Source of the DNA: Caulobacter rhizosphaerae
GTDB taxonomy: Bacteria; Pseudomonadota; Alphaproteobacteria; Caulobacterales; Caulobacteraceae
DNA length: 64,000 nucleotides
Direction of reading: 5' to 3'
Assembly (NCBI RefSeq): GCF_010977555.1
Contig: NZ_CP048815.1
Location: forward strand, 1,542,501-1,606,500
The position numbers were made by a program, and so were the translations under genes. The notes under the pieces were generated by a model, which ran no database searches, was not told the origin of the DNA, and saw only the letters and a program-made list of their open reading frames with translations. Numbering within the stretch: position 1 is the first letter of the stretch; the number at the start of each line of letters is the position of its first letter. Positions 34,478-43,430 of the stretch are shown here, piece after piece.

Positions 34478-34825
34478 ATGGAAAAGACGAACAACCGGCG
34501 CGCCCTGGTGCGCGACTACAAGGACCGCAGGGTCCAGGCGGGGATCTACGCCGTCCGCTGCGCGGCGACCGGCGAGGTCTGGATCGGCGGCACGCCCGAC
34601 CTGTCGACCCGCCAGAACGGCGTCTGGTTCGCCCTGCGCATGGGCGGCCACACCAGCCCGACCCTGCAGCAGGCCTGGAACGCCCACGGCGAGGCGGCCT
34701 TCGGTTTCGAGGTGCTCGAAGTCCTCGACGACCAGGGGCTGGAGCGGCTGGGCCGGGCCTCGCTGCTGGTCGAGCGCCGCGAGCACTGGCGCGCGACCCT
34801 GCACGCCGAGGAATTGCGGCGGTGA
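34478..34825 (+). CDS. GIY-YIG nuclease family protein, degenerate
   Basis: 115 residues. AGIYAVRCAATGEVWIGGTP fits the GIY-x10-YIG pair with VWIG for YIG. RQNGVWFALRMGGHTSPTLQ holds the Arg that often is catalytic. A Glu at the last helix is not sure. Stand-alone members have unclear function; some of this kind seem to be structural or RNA-related. The gene overlaps the DUF2239 gene by 4 bases and is preceded by the twin palindromes. Confidence 0.72.
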   Translation: MEKTNNRRALVRDYKDRRVQAGIYAVRCAATGEVWIGGTPDLSTRQNGVWFALRMGGHTSPTLQQAWNAHGEAAFGFEVLEVLDDQGLERLGRASLLVERREHWRATLHAEELRR

Positions 34826-35400
34826 GCGGCCCGATGACGTCCTATGTGCTGTTCGAGGGCGAGCGGCGGCTCGCGGCCGGTCCGAAGCTGGAGGTGGCGG
34901 TGGCCGCCCAGGCTCGCCTGGCCCAGGCGCCGGACGCCTCGCTGCTGATCTTCGACCCCGAGGGACGCCAGGTGGATTTCGACCTGCGGGGCGGACCCTG
35001 GGACATTGCGCTGCGGTTGGGGGTGGGCGAGCCCGCGCCGCGCGGCCGCGGACGGCCCAAGCTGGGCGTCACGGCTCGCGAGGTGACCCTGCTGCCGCGC
35101 CACTGGGAGTGGCTGGCCGCCCAGCCGGGCGGCGCGTCGGTCGCCCTGCGCAAGCTGGTCGAGGCCGCCCGTCGCGAGAGCGAAGGGCCCGACCGCCGCC
35201 GCAGCGCCCGCGACGCCGCCTACCGTTTCGCCTCGGCCATGGCCGGCGACCGGCCGGGCTTCGAGGCCATGAGCCGGGCGCTGTTCGCCGGCGACGCGGC
35301 CGGGTTCGCGGCGCGGATCGCCGACTGGCCGACGGACGTCCGCGACCACCTGCGGACCCTGGCGAGCGAGGCGTTCGAGGCGTCCATTACCGAAGTTTAA
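34822..35400 (+). CDS. DUF2239 family protein
   Basis: 192 residues. N-terminal YVLFEGERRLAAGPKLEVAV, then RGRGRPKLGVTAREVTLLPR, followed by HWEWLAAQPGGASVALRKLV. The RGRPKLG piece is like the basic DNA- or RNA-contact loop of helix-turn-helix proteins. The family is defined only by sequence; it may be a regulator or nucleic-acid-binding partner of the GIY-YIG protein with which it is coupled (ATGA). Confidence 0.8.
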   Translation: MSGPMTSYVLFEGERRLAAGPKLEVAVAAQARLAQAPDASLLIFDPEGRQVDFDLRGGPWDIALRLGVGEPAPRGRGRPKLGVTAREVTLLPRHWEWLAAQPGGASVALRKLVEAARRESEGPDRRRSARDAAYRFASAMAGDRPGFEAMSRALFAGDAAGFAARIADWPTDVRDHLRTLASEAFEASITEV

Positions 35401-35477
35401 CAGCCGTTACAGAGGTTTAAGGCCGAGATCCCGGGGCGGCGTGGCAGGGTGCGCCGATCACGAAACGGGGGACCCGA

Positions 35478-36578
35478 ATGAAACTCATCGCCTCGCTGCT
35501 GGCGCTCGGCCTCTGGGCCGGCGGTTCGCAAGCCGCCCTGGCCCAGGCCCGCATCCTGCCCGAGCGGCCCTATCTGGAGCCGACGGCGGCGGGGGCCAGC
35601 GCCAATTTCGACGTGCTGATCACCAACGACAAGGCCTGGCCGGTCGAGGTCTCGGAGGTCACGGTGACCACCCTGGATACCGGCGGCGCGGCGGTGCTGG
35701 AGCGGCGGATCGACGGCAACGGCTTCGCCCCGGCCATCGAAACCATCGCCAATCGGGTGCTGGCGCCTGGCGAGACCCGGCTGTTCTTCAACCCGTTCCC
35801 GGAGCTCCCCGGCGACGTCGCCGCCTCGGCCATGCGGGTGCGGGTGACGCTGGAGCGCGTGACGAAGGAGGGCGAAACGGCGCCGGCCGGCGAGGTCCCG
35901 ACCGTGGTCGAGGCCAAGGCCGTCTTCGCGAGCGCGCCCGCCTGGACCCGCAAGCTGGTGCTGCCGGTGGAGGGCCGGGTGCTGGTCTGGGATGGTCACG
36001 ACCTGCTGTCGCACCACCGCCGGTTCGACACCCAGCATCCGTTCCTCAAGCAGATGGGCATCGGCGCCAACGCCATGCGCTATTCCTACGACCTCGTGCC
36101 CGTCGACGCCGAGGGCCGGATGGCGGCGGGCGATGCGACGCGCAACGAGAGCTATCTCGGCTTCGGCCGCCCGGTGCGGGCGCCGGCCGACGGCATGGTG
36201 GTGGCGGCTCTGGACAGCCGGCCGGACGACAAGAGCTTCGATCCGGGCGAACTGAAGGACGCGCCGAACGCCCTGTTCGGCAACTATGTCGTGATCCGCC
36301 ATGCCGACGGCCTGTTCAGCATCCTGGGCCACATCCGCCAGGCCAGCCTGAAGGTGAAGGTCGGCGATCCGGTCAAGGCGGGCCAGCCCGTGGCGGCGAT
36401 CGGCGCCTCGGGCAGCTCGCTGTTTCCGCATCTGCACTATCAGTTGATGACCGGCCCCAGCATGCGCGACGAGGGCGCGCCCAGCGGGTTCGCCGGCCTC
36501 ACCCGGGTACGCGGCGCCGTACGCACCCCGGTGGTCAACGGCGCGATCGACAGCGGCGACGTGGTGGAGGGGCGCTAG
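35478..36578 (+). CDS. M23 family metallopeptidase (LytM-like), secreted
   Basis: 366 residues. Signal peptide cut near AALAQA. C-terminal peptidase domain: MRYSYDLVPVDAEG for the first metal-binding Asp region, NYVVIRHADGLFSILGHIRQ with HxH-like ligands and FPHLHYQLMTGPSM, the H-x-H motif. N-terminal half is a beta domain (SANFDVLITNDKAWPVEVSE). Cleaves peptidoglycan cross-bridges or secreted peptides. Its stop overlaps that of convergent ThuA by 4 bases. Confidence 0.87.
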   Translation: MKLIASLLALGLWAGGSQAALAQARILPERPYLEPTAAGASANFDVLITNDKAWPVEVSEVTVTTLDTGGAAVLERRIDGNGFAPAIETIANRVLAPGETRLFFNPFPELPGDVAASAMRVRVTLERVTKEGETAPAGEVPTVVEAKAVFASAPAWTRKLVLPVEGRVLVWDGHDLLSHHRRFDTQHPFLKQMGIGANAMRYSYDLVPVDAEGRMAAGDATRNESYLGFGRPVRAPADGMVVAALDSRPDDKSFDPGELKDAPNALFGNYVVIRHADGLFSILGHIRQASLKVKVGDPVKAGQPVAAIGASGSSLFPHLHYQLMTGPSMRDEGAPSGFAGLTRVRGAVRTPVVNGAIDSGDVVEGR

Positions 36579-37615
36579 CGGGCGCCGCCCCGCGCCAGCA
36601 CGTCCGCCAGCACCGCCTTGTAGGCCGTGTCGAACGGCGCGCGGTCGCTGTCGGGCTTGGCCGGATAGACCGTGCGCAGGTCGGCGATGCGCTGGGCGGT
36701 GGCGGCCTGCCATTTCGGGTCCATCTTCAGCAGCCGGCCGAGGATCGCCTTGTCGTCGCGGCCGGCGGCGGGCTCGTAGGCCAGCAGCGCCTTCACCTGC
36801 CACAGGAACTGGCGCAGCGTGTCGGGGCTGGCCTCGCCGTCGGTGCGACGGCCGGTCCAGTTCACCGCCGCGACGATCTGCTTGCGAAAGCGCGGATCGT
36901 CCCAGGTCGAGGGCGTGTGGCCCAGGTTGGTGAAGAACAGCCGGCCCTGGCCGACCTGGCGCGCCCAGGCGACCGGCACGGCGTAGGGCCGCTTCAGCGG
37001 CGTGCCGGCGAAGTCCAGCGTCTGCAGCACGCGCACCTTGGCCGGGTCGAAGTCGCTGTGCTGGTAGATCTCCTCGGCATAGTCGAACCCGACCGGCCAC
37101 ATGGCCACCAGGGCCAGGTCGGGATCGAGCGTCTCGACGCGGATCGGCGTGCCCTGGGTCCAGGGATGGCCGGCGAACTTGCCGTTGATGAAGCGGGTAT
37201 AGGTCTCGCCGGGGCCGTCATAGGGCCAGCCGGTGTCGGTGGCGCTGTGGACGCCGACGAAGCCCAGCTTGCCGGCCTTCACGCGCGACTGGACGACCGC
37301 CCAGGCCTCGGGCGAGATCGGCAGGGCGCCGGTGGTGTAGAACACCAGCACATCGACGCTCGCCAGCCGCTCCGGCGTGATCTCGCGGGCGTCCTGGGTG
37401 ACCTCGGCGGTGAAGGCGCCGCTCTCCTGGCCGATGGCCTTTATCGCGATCTCGGACGGCGCAAGGCCGCCGCCCTCGGGCCGGGCGACGGGGGCGTGTT
37501 TCCAGCCGACCGACTGGTCCAGATAGAGCACCCGCAACGGAACAGGCTTGGCCATGGCCGGGGCGGCGACCAGGGCCGCGACGGCGACGAACAGCAGGGC
37601 GAGGATGCGACGCAT
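36575..37615 (-). CDS. ThuA domain protein, secreted
   Basis: 346 residues from ATG 37615; an ATG at 37627 is possible. Signal peptide MRRILALLFVAVAALVAAP. The class-I glutamine-amidotransferase-like ThuA fold is seen in VLVFYTTGALPISPEAW, GKLGFVGVHSATDTG and FTNLGHTPSTWDDPRFR. ThuA proteins concern trehalose or other sugar use in rhizobia; a secreted version here suggests a glycan-related role. The VOC gene is upstream on the same strand. Confidence 0.85.
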   Translation of the reverse strand: MRRILALLFVAVAALVAAPAMAKPVPLRVLYLDQSVGWKHAPVARPEGGGLAPSEIAIKAIGQESGAFTAEVTQDAREITPERLASVDVLVFYTTGALPISPEAWAVVQSRVKAGKLGFVGVHSATDTGWPYDGPGETYTRFINGKFAGHPWTQGTPIRVETLDPDLALVAMWPVGFDYAEEIYQHSDFDPAKVRVLQTLDFAGTPLKRPYAVPVAWARQVGQGRLFFTNLGHTPSTWDDPRFRKQIVAAVNWTGRRTDGEASPDTLRQFLWQVKALLAYEPAAGRDDKAILGRLLKMDPKWQAATAQRIADLRTVYPAKPDSDRAPFDTAYKAVLADVLARGGAR

Positions 37616-37633
37616 GGGGTGGAGCATGGGGGA

Positions 37634-38029
37634 TCAGGCCTTGGTCTTGGGCTGCAGCAGGTCCCAGCGGTTGCCGTACAGGTCTTCGAAGACCGCGACG
37701 CTGCCATAGGCTTCGTGGCGGGGCGCCTCGAGGAACCTCACCCCGGCGGCGCTCAGTCGGGCGTGGTCGGCCTCGAAGGCGTCGGTGTGCAGGAACAGCC
37801 AGACCCGGCCGCCGCCCTGGCCGCCGACCAACGCCGTTTGCTGGTCATCGCTGGCCTTGGCCAGCAGGAAGCGCGTGCCGGCCGCGCCCGGCGCGACCAC
37901 GACCCAGCGCTTGCCACCGCCCAAGTGGCTGTCCTCCACTAGGGAAAACCCCATCTTGCCGACATAGAAGGCCAGGGCCTCATCGTAGTCGCGGACGAGC
38001 AGGGACAGGAGGGCGAGGTGCTGGGCCAT
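37634..38029 (-). CDS. VOC/glyoxalase family protein
   Basis: 131 residues. betaalphabetabetabeta fold in two halves: LLVRDYDEALAFYVGKMGFS (first), HEAYGSVAVFEDLYGNRWDL (second). A Glu in VFEDLYGN is a usual metal ligand. Ligand or substrate not known. Starts ahead of ThuA with 18 bases between, so the two may be co-transcribed. Confidence 0.87.
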   Translation of the reverse strand: MAQHLALLSLLVRDYDEALAFYVGKMGFSLVEDSHLGGGKRWVVVAPGAAGTRFLLAKASDDQQTALVGGQGGGRVWLFLHTDAFEADHARLSAAGVRFLEAPRHEAYGSVAVFEDLYGNRWDLLQPKTKA

Positions 38030-38151
38030 GGAGACTCACTCGGTGACATCCCTGCTTAGCACGAGGACGCGAGGTATGATCCGCGGGTGATCGACGCCCG
38101 ATTGAAGCATACTGCCCGGGTCGCCGACGATCCGCCTGTGGAGAAGCCGCC

Positions 38152-38658
38152 ATGTTCGCACGTTCGATCCTCGCTTCGGCCATCGCCCTGGCCCTCGCGG
38201 CCGGCGCCGCCGGGGCCCAGGTTCCCGAGACCAAGGTCACGCCCGTGGAAGCCGCCGACCTGCCGCCGGCCGTGGTCGCGGCGGTCACCAAGGCCGCGCC
38301 GGGCCTGAAGATCAAGGCGGCGGAACTCAAGGTGCGCGAGGACCGGCGCTATTATGATGTCGAGGGGACCTTGCCGGACGGCGCAGAGATCGAGTTCGAC
38401 CTGCTGGAGGCCGGCGGCCGGTGGAAGATCGTCGAGACCCAGCGCGACGTCGCCTGGACCGCCACGCCCCAGCCGGTGCGCGACGCCGCGGTCAAGGCCG
38501 CCCCCAAGGTCGCGCCGGTCCGGGTGATTGAGAGCACCCAGGCCGACGGCGAGGTGATCTACGAGCTGTTCGCCGAGGGCCAGCCCAAGACCCCGGCCCT
38601 GGAGGTCAGCTGGAAGGGCGGCAAGGCCAAGGTGCTCACCGAGGTCTGGCCGCATTAG
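38152..38658 (+). CDS. PepSY-like periplasmic protein
   Basis: 168 residues. Signal peptide MFARSILASAIALALAAG, cut after AGAQ. Two repeats of about 70 residues follow, each with an A-V-x-A-A-x-K-x-A-P helix (VAAVTKAAPGLKI and VRDAAVKAAPKVAP) and a strand with W or F (WKIVETQRDVAW). This is the BLIP/PepSY-like tandem fold that often inhibits or senses extracellular peptides. Precise role unknown. Confidence 0.7.
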   Translation: MFARSILASAIALALAAGAAGAQVPETKVTPVEAADLPPAVVAAVTKAAPGLKIKAAELKVREDRRYYDVEGTLPDGAEIEFDLLEAGGRWKIVETQRDVAWTATPQPVRDAAVKAAPKVAPVRVIESTQADGEVIYELFAEGQPKTPALEVSWKGGKAKVLTEVWPH

Positions 38659-38710
38659 AAGAGGCGACATGCTCATGGCATGGGCCCGGCGCTCAGGCCC
38701 GATGCGCCGC

Positions 38711-38814
38711 GATCCCCCTCCGGCCCTCCGGGCCACCTCCCCCAGAGGGGGAGGATCTAGCACCGCTCAGATGCTCCCCCTCTGGGGGAGCTGTCGCGAA
38801 GCGACTGAGGGGGT
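38711..38814. repeat. family-C palindromic repeat, copy 1
   Basis: GATCCCCCTCCGGCCCTCCG at the left and a complementary tail ending GACTGAGGGGGTC, with paired CTCCCCC-AGAGGGGGAG blocks inside. Resembles 43431-43552. Confidence 0.75.
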
Positions 38815-39380
38815 CTTTCACGGACACGGCTCTTCGACCTCGGCCCTTCGCGGGCGAGTGGGCGGGGAGGCGCGGAGCGGTCCGGGCCCAGCCCGGATGA
38901 CCGTGGGTTTAGAGTGTGCGTTTCGGCTAGACCTGACCGCTCCGCGAAACCGTTTGTCTCAAGGGACGACGACTGAGGGCTTGTTTCATCCCGGTCGGCG
39001 TTTCCCCTCAGGCGGGCAGGATCAGGTCGCCCGGAAGGGGCCGTCGGCGACTCCGACTGATCCTGGAACAGGCCGGTTTGAACTCCCAGCCCCGTCGACC
39101 CGCCTGTCCCGCCATCGTCCCCACCAGGCCTTGGAGCCTTCTGAGCCCCGCCGCCCGCCGCGATCCGATCGCCAGGCCCAGGCGGCCCCGCTCGGTTCCA
39201 CCCCCATCGCCTGCTTGGGCCGGTACCAAGAGCCCTCCCCCGCGATAGGGACAGCTTCGATTGTGCAGGAGGTTTGAGGCCCGAGGACCGGTGACGCTGC
39301 TTTTTCTGCAGGGCGTTGGAAGGGCTGGGGTTTGTAGCGCCGACGACGGGGATTGAGCGGCGTCCATCCTCCCCAATTGC

Positions 39381-39518
39381 CGTCATCCTCGGACTTGTTC
39401 CGAGGACCCCTCGTTCAGCCGCGTTGTCGCTCCAGACGGAACCACGGCCTCACCGCTCAACGGACCAGCCTCCTTCGCAGTGGAGGCAGGGGTCCTCGGA
39501 ACAAGTCCGAGGGTGACG
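39381..39518. repeat. family-D palindromic repeat, copy 1
   Basis: Long-arm inverted repeat CGTCATCCTCGGACTTGTTC, then CGAGGACCCCT, matched by AGGGGTCCTCGGAACAAGTC and then CGAGGGTGACG, with about 75 bases between. A second, more GC-rich member is at 58083-58219. Confidence 0.8.
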
Positions 39519-39631
39519 AGCGTTGGGGAAATGTTGTGAGCCCGCCCGCAGCGGCGAGGCCCCATGCGGAGCGATGGGATTTGCCGGAAAAGAGACAGCC
39601 CGAAGGTCCGAGACGGGTGGATGCCGGACAT

Positions 39632-40051
39632 TCACCGCTGAGGCGAAAACCGGTGCTCTCGTCGAGGGCCAATCTGACGATGCCTGCGCCATTCGGCGAT
39701 GACAGCGACAATGCCAAGCGCGACTATCACGGGCTCTGCGCCGAAAATTACGAGCGCCACGCGTTTGTAAACGTCAGGGAATGGTGACAGGAACAAGCGC
39801 CAAATCAGGTCCATGGCGAGAAGCGCAGCCAAGGCGATAGCCGCCGGTGCCCACTCCCACGCACGAAGCCGAATGGTGCGAATGAGCGATGGAATTAAAG
39901 CGCCAAGGACTGACAAGAACATCGCGAGCGACAGCGCTGGACCGACCGGGAAGCCGTGCGCGATCCCCACATACCATTGGGCTACGAACGAAGCCGCAGT
40001 CGCCATGAAGAAGACGATGGTGACACCATGGGGTAGTCTCTTCGGCTGCAT
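39632..40051 (-). CDS. integral membrane protein, lower GC than neighbours, unrecognised
   Basis: 139 residues with about four hydrophobic stretches: VTIVFFMATAASFVAQWYVG, PALSLAMFLSVLGALIPSLI, APAAIALAALLAMDLIW and ALVIFGAEPVIVALGIVAVI. The C terminus is basic. The gene is near 57% GC against about 68% around it and lies 39 bases from an IS1182 end, so it may be acquired DNA. No family recognised. Confidence 0.6.
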   Translation of the reverse strand: MQPKRLPHGVTIVFFMATAASFVAQWYVGIAHGFPVGPALSLAMFLSVLGALIPSLIRTIRLRAWEWAPAAIALAALLAMDLIWRLFLSPFPDVYKRVALVIFGAEPVIVALGIVAVIAEWRRHRQIGPRREHRFSPQR

Positions 40052-40153
40052 GGCTTAGTGTCGCACGCCATATGAATGTCGCCAACGGGTCGAGGCTGTG
40101 TGAAAACACCGCCAAATCGGCTAGAATCCTGATGCTGGAGTAGCAGTCGGGAG

Positions 40154-40929
40154 GTGGAGTTGAGCCGCTTCGTTGAGGGTTGTGATCGCCGACAGCCGAC
40201 GCTGCTTCCCGAATGTCTGGACGACTACGTGGCCGAGGAGAACCCGGTACGTGTGGTCGATGTCTTCGTCGACGAGATGGATCTGGCGTCGCTGGGCTTC
40301 GAAGTGATGCCGGCGGCGACAGGACGTCCGGCCTATCATCCGGCCATGCTGCTCAAGCTCTACGTCTATGGCTACCTGAACAAGGTGCAGTCCAGCCGCC
40401 GGCTGGAACGCGAGGCGCGGCGCAATGTCGAGCTGATGTGGCTGACGGGCCGGCTGGCGCCCGACCACAAGACCATCGCCGACTTCAGAAAGGATAACGG
40501 CCCAGCGATCCAGGCGGCCTGCGCCCAGTTCGTGGTGCTGTGCCGGCAGATCGGCCTGTTCGGCGCGGCCCTGGCCGCCATCGACGGCAGCAAGTTCAAG
40601 GCGGTCAACACCCGCGACAAGAACTTCACAGCCAACAAACTCAAGAAGCGCCTGGAGCAAGTGGCCGAGCACATCGCCGGCTATCTGCGCGACCTGGACA
40701 CCGCTGACCGTCAGGAGGGTGAGGCCGCCGAGACGCGATCGGAACGCCTGAAGGAGAAGGTCGAGCGGCTCCGCGAGCAGATGCGCTGGCTGCAGACCAT
40801 GGAAGCCAAGATCGCGGCCTCTCCCGACGGCCAGGTCTCACTGACCGATCCCGACGCCCGGTCGATGGCCACCAGCGGACGTGGCAGCGGCATGGTCGGC
40901 TACAACGTCCAGTCCGCCGTCGACGCCGA
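40154..40929 (+). pseudogene. IS1182-family transposase, 5' fragment (left arm)
   Basis: GTG start behind GGGAGG. About 258 codons: LDDYVAEENPVRVVDVFVDE, GRPAYHPAMLLKLYVYGYLN and AIDGSKFKAVNTRDKNF. These are the DUF772 N-terminal domain and first part of the DDE domain (D in IDGSKFKA). It stops at base 40929, where the sequence changes to IS30, so the rest of the DDE domain is lost. Confidence 0.85.
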
Positions 40930-41377
40930 TCAGTCGCGAGATCCTGCGCAACGGCGGGCCGGAACGGTATCGAGCAACCAGCGCCGATCGAGCGGCGTGG
41001 GACCGGGCGTTGCGTCCGAAGCGATGCAAGCTGGCTTGCCGTCCCGCCCTGGCCCGGACAGTATCCGCCAAGCTGCGACGCAAATGGTCGCCCGAGCAGA
41101 TCGCCGGCTGGCTCAAACGCACCTGGCCCGAGGAGCCGCACAATCAGGTGTCGCACGAAACCATCTACCGCAGCCTGTTCATCCAGACCCGAGGGGTGCT
41201 GAAGAAGGAACTGCTGGACCACCTCAGGGCACGGCGGACCATCCGCCGCTCCCGCCACGCCAGCCTAAAGCGAAGCGGCCTGGGCCAGATCAAGGATGCG
41301 GTCTCCATCCGCGAGAGGCCGGCCTGCGTTGAGGATCGCGCCGTGCCGGGCCATTGGGAAGGCGACCTGATCGGCGG
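40930..41377 (+). pseudogene. IS30-family transposase, internal fragment
   Basis: Reading frame with ISREILRNGGPERYRATSAD, KLRRKWSPEQIAGWLKRTWP, VSHETIYRSLFIQTRGVLKK and PGHWEGDLIGG. The HTH start and the DDE part after GDLIGG are missing. It has lost both ends and any terminal repeats. Confidence 0.82.
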
Positions 41378-42300
41378 GTCTCCTCGCCAGAGAAATAGCC
41401 GCGGTCGGCCAGCACATCGAGGGCTTCAACGCCCAGAGCATCCTTGGCCTGCGCGGCCATTGACGAGAGCTGCTGGCGATCGCTGCCGGTCATGATCACG
41501 TCGTGGGCGACGATCAGGTGATGCTCGGCGTCGACGGCGGACTGGACGTTGTAGCCGACCATGCCGCTGCCACGTCCGCTGGTGGCCATCGACCGGGCGT
41601 CGGGATCGGTCAGTGAGACCTGGCCGTCGGGAGAGGCCGCGATCTTGGCTTCCATGGTCTGCAGCCAGCGCATCTGCTCGCGGAGCCGCTCGACCTTCTC
41701 CTTCAGGCGTTCCGATCGCGTCTCGGCGGCCTCACCCTCCTGACGGTCAGCGGTGTCCAGGTCGCGCAGATAGCCGGCGATGTGCCCGGCCACTTGCTCC
41801 AGGCGCTTCTTGAGTTTGTTGGCTGTGAAGTTCTTGTCGCGCGTGTTGACCGCCTTGAACTTGCTGCCGTCGATGGCGGCCAGGGCCGCGCCGAACAGGC
41901 CGATCTGCCGGCACAGCACCACGAACTGGGCGCAGGCCGCCTGGATCGCTGGGCCGTTATCCTTTCTGAAGTCGGCGATGGTCTTGTGGTCGGGCGCCAG
42001 CCGGCCCGTCAGCCACATCAGCTCGACATTGCGCCGCGCCTCGCGTTCCAGCCGGCGGCTGGACTGCACCTTGTTCAGGTAGCCATAGACGTAGAGCTTG
42101 AGCAGCATGGCCGGATGATAGGCCGGGCGTCCTGTCGCCGCCGGCATCACTTCGAAGCCCAGCGACGCCAGATCCATCTCGTCGACGAAGACATCGACCA
42201 CACGTACCGGGTTCTCCTCGGCCACGTAGTCGTCCAGACATTCGGGAAGCAGCGTCGGCTGTCGGCGATCACAACCCTCAACGAAGCGGCTCAACTCCAC
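41378..42300 (-). pseudogene. IS1182-family transposase, 5' fragment (right arm, inverted)
   Basis: GTG start at 42300. Same N-terminal sequence as the left arm but longer (about 307 codons), reaching VLADRGYFSGEET before it meets the IS30 fragment. The third catalytic residue and C terminus are lost. Confidence 0.85.
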
Positions 42301-42478
42301 CTCCCGACTGCTACTCCAGCATCAGGATTCTAGCCGATTTGGCGGTGTTTTCACACAGCCTCGGTCGTAAGCCGCCAGGGCCGTCGTGCCCAAAGCCGGA
42401 CCTTCACAACGCCCCCTCGCGGCGCGAACGGCGTCCTCACTGGAGCGCCCGACGGAACGCCGGATCCGCCCGGGCGCG

Positions 42479-43312
42479 TCAGCCGCCGAACAGTTTCAGC
42501 AGGTAGCTGGGCGCGGAGTTGGCGATGCTCAACGACTTGATGGCCAGCTGCTGCTTGACCTGCAGGGCCTGCAGCTTGGTGGCTTCCTTGGCCATGTCGG
42601 CGTCGACCAGCCGGCCGACCGAGGCGTCCAGGGTGTCCTGCAGCTTGTCGATGAAGCCCATGTGGGTCTCCAGGGCGTAGGACCGCGTGCCCAGGCTCGA
42701 GAGGGCCGAGGTGACGTTCTGGATCGCCCCGCTCATCGCCTTGATCTCGGCGGCGCTGATCGGCGCGCCCAGCAGGTCGGCGCGCATCCCCGACAGGGCC
42801 GCGCCGGTGGTCGACAGGTCCACGTGGTCGACGTCGATGGTGTCGCTGGCGTCGGCGTTGGCCAGGGCCCGCACCTGGCCCGTATTGCCCGAGGAGATCA
42901 GGTTGATCCCGTTGAAGTCGGCGTTTCCCACCGTGCGGTCGATCTGCCGCTTCAGCGACAGGTAGTCGTCGTTCAGAGCCTTGCGGCTGGTGGTGTTGAG
43001 GCTGGTGTCCGAGGCCGCCAGCATCTTCTCCTTCATCTGGGTCAGGAGGTCGGTCACCGTCTCGCCGGCCGCCAGGGCGACGTCGGTGATCGACTGGCCG
43101 CGCTGCAGCGAGGCGCGCACGGCGTCCAGGGCGTGGGACTCGGACCGCTGGTTCTGGGCGATGGCCCAGACGGCGGGATTGTCCTTGGGGCTGGAGATCG
43201 CCAGGCCGGTGGCGATGTGGCGCAGGGTGTCGGACAGGTCGCGGTTGATCGCGTTCAGCGACTGCAGGGCGATCATCGCCCCGACATTGGTGTTGATGCT
43301 GTTGAACGACAT
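42479..43312 (-). CDS. flagellin
   Basis: 277 residues. N-terminal D0/D1 (SINTNVGAMIALQSLNAINR and DLSDTLRHIATGLAISSPKD) and C-terminal D1/D0 (VDADMAKEATKLQALQVKQQ, LAIKSLSIANSAPSYLLKLF) are intact; the central D2 is short, as in Caulobacter flagellins. It lacks an N-terminal signal; exported by the type III apparatus. A hairpin GGCGC-AAAAC-GCGCC lies in its 5' leader. No other flagellar gene is near; an IS1182 end is about 115 bases downstream. Confidence 0.93.
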   Translation of the reverse strand: MSFNSINTNVGAMIALQSLNAINRDLSDTLRHIATGLAISSPKDNPAVWAIAQNQRSESHALDAVRASLQRGQSITDVALAAGETVTDLLTQMKEKMLAASDTSLNTTSRKALNDDYLSLKRQIDRTVGNADFNGINLISSGNTGQVRALANADASDTIDVDHVDLSTTGAALSGMRADLLGAPISAAEIKAMSGAIQNVTSALSSLGTRSYALETHMGFIDKLQDTLDASVGRLVDADMAKEATKLQALQVKQQLAIKSLSIANSAPSYLLKLFGG

Positions 43313-43430
43313 CGACGGACCGCTTCCAGGATCGGCCGCGAAGCCGAAGGCGCGTTTTGCGCCCGACGGTCAACCTAGACTGGCAGACTTAGCCGTTCGT
43401 TAGCGGTCTAGGTTAAGGGCGGCGGAGACG

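Larger units (their letters stand above)
38659..39631. other. 973-base non-coding, repeat-rich region
   Basis: No gene is supported: open frames are Arg/Pro-rich shadows. It holds a family-C palindrome (38711-38814), a perfect 12-base inverted repeat CGCGGAGCGGTC / GACCGCTCCGCG (38871-38882 and 38935-38946) and a family-D palindrome (39381-39518). The stretch 38950-39370 has no feature I recognise; I considered a structured RNA and could not match one. Confidence 0.6.
40091..42363. mobile_element. inverted mosaic: two truncated IS1182-type copies around an IS30 fragment
   Basis: Both outer ends read inward CGAGGCTGTGTGAAAACACC. The left arm 40091-40929 and the right arm 41525-42363 are inverted repeats of 839 bases; I saw two differences (40327 silent, 40668 Glu/Gly). 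The right copy runs on to about 41378. Between are about 450 bases of an IS30-type transposase. No complete transposase remains, so it cannot move by itself. Confidence 0.8.

Noticed and set aside
38940..39310. Possible RNase P, tmRNA or 6S RNA
   Set aside because: Key conserved blocks of these RNAs are not present.
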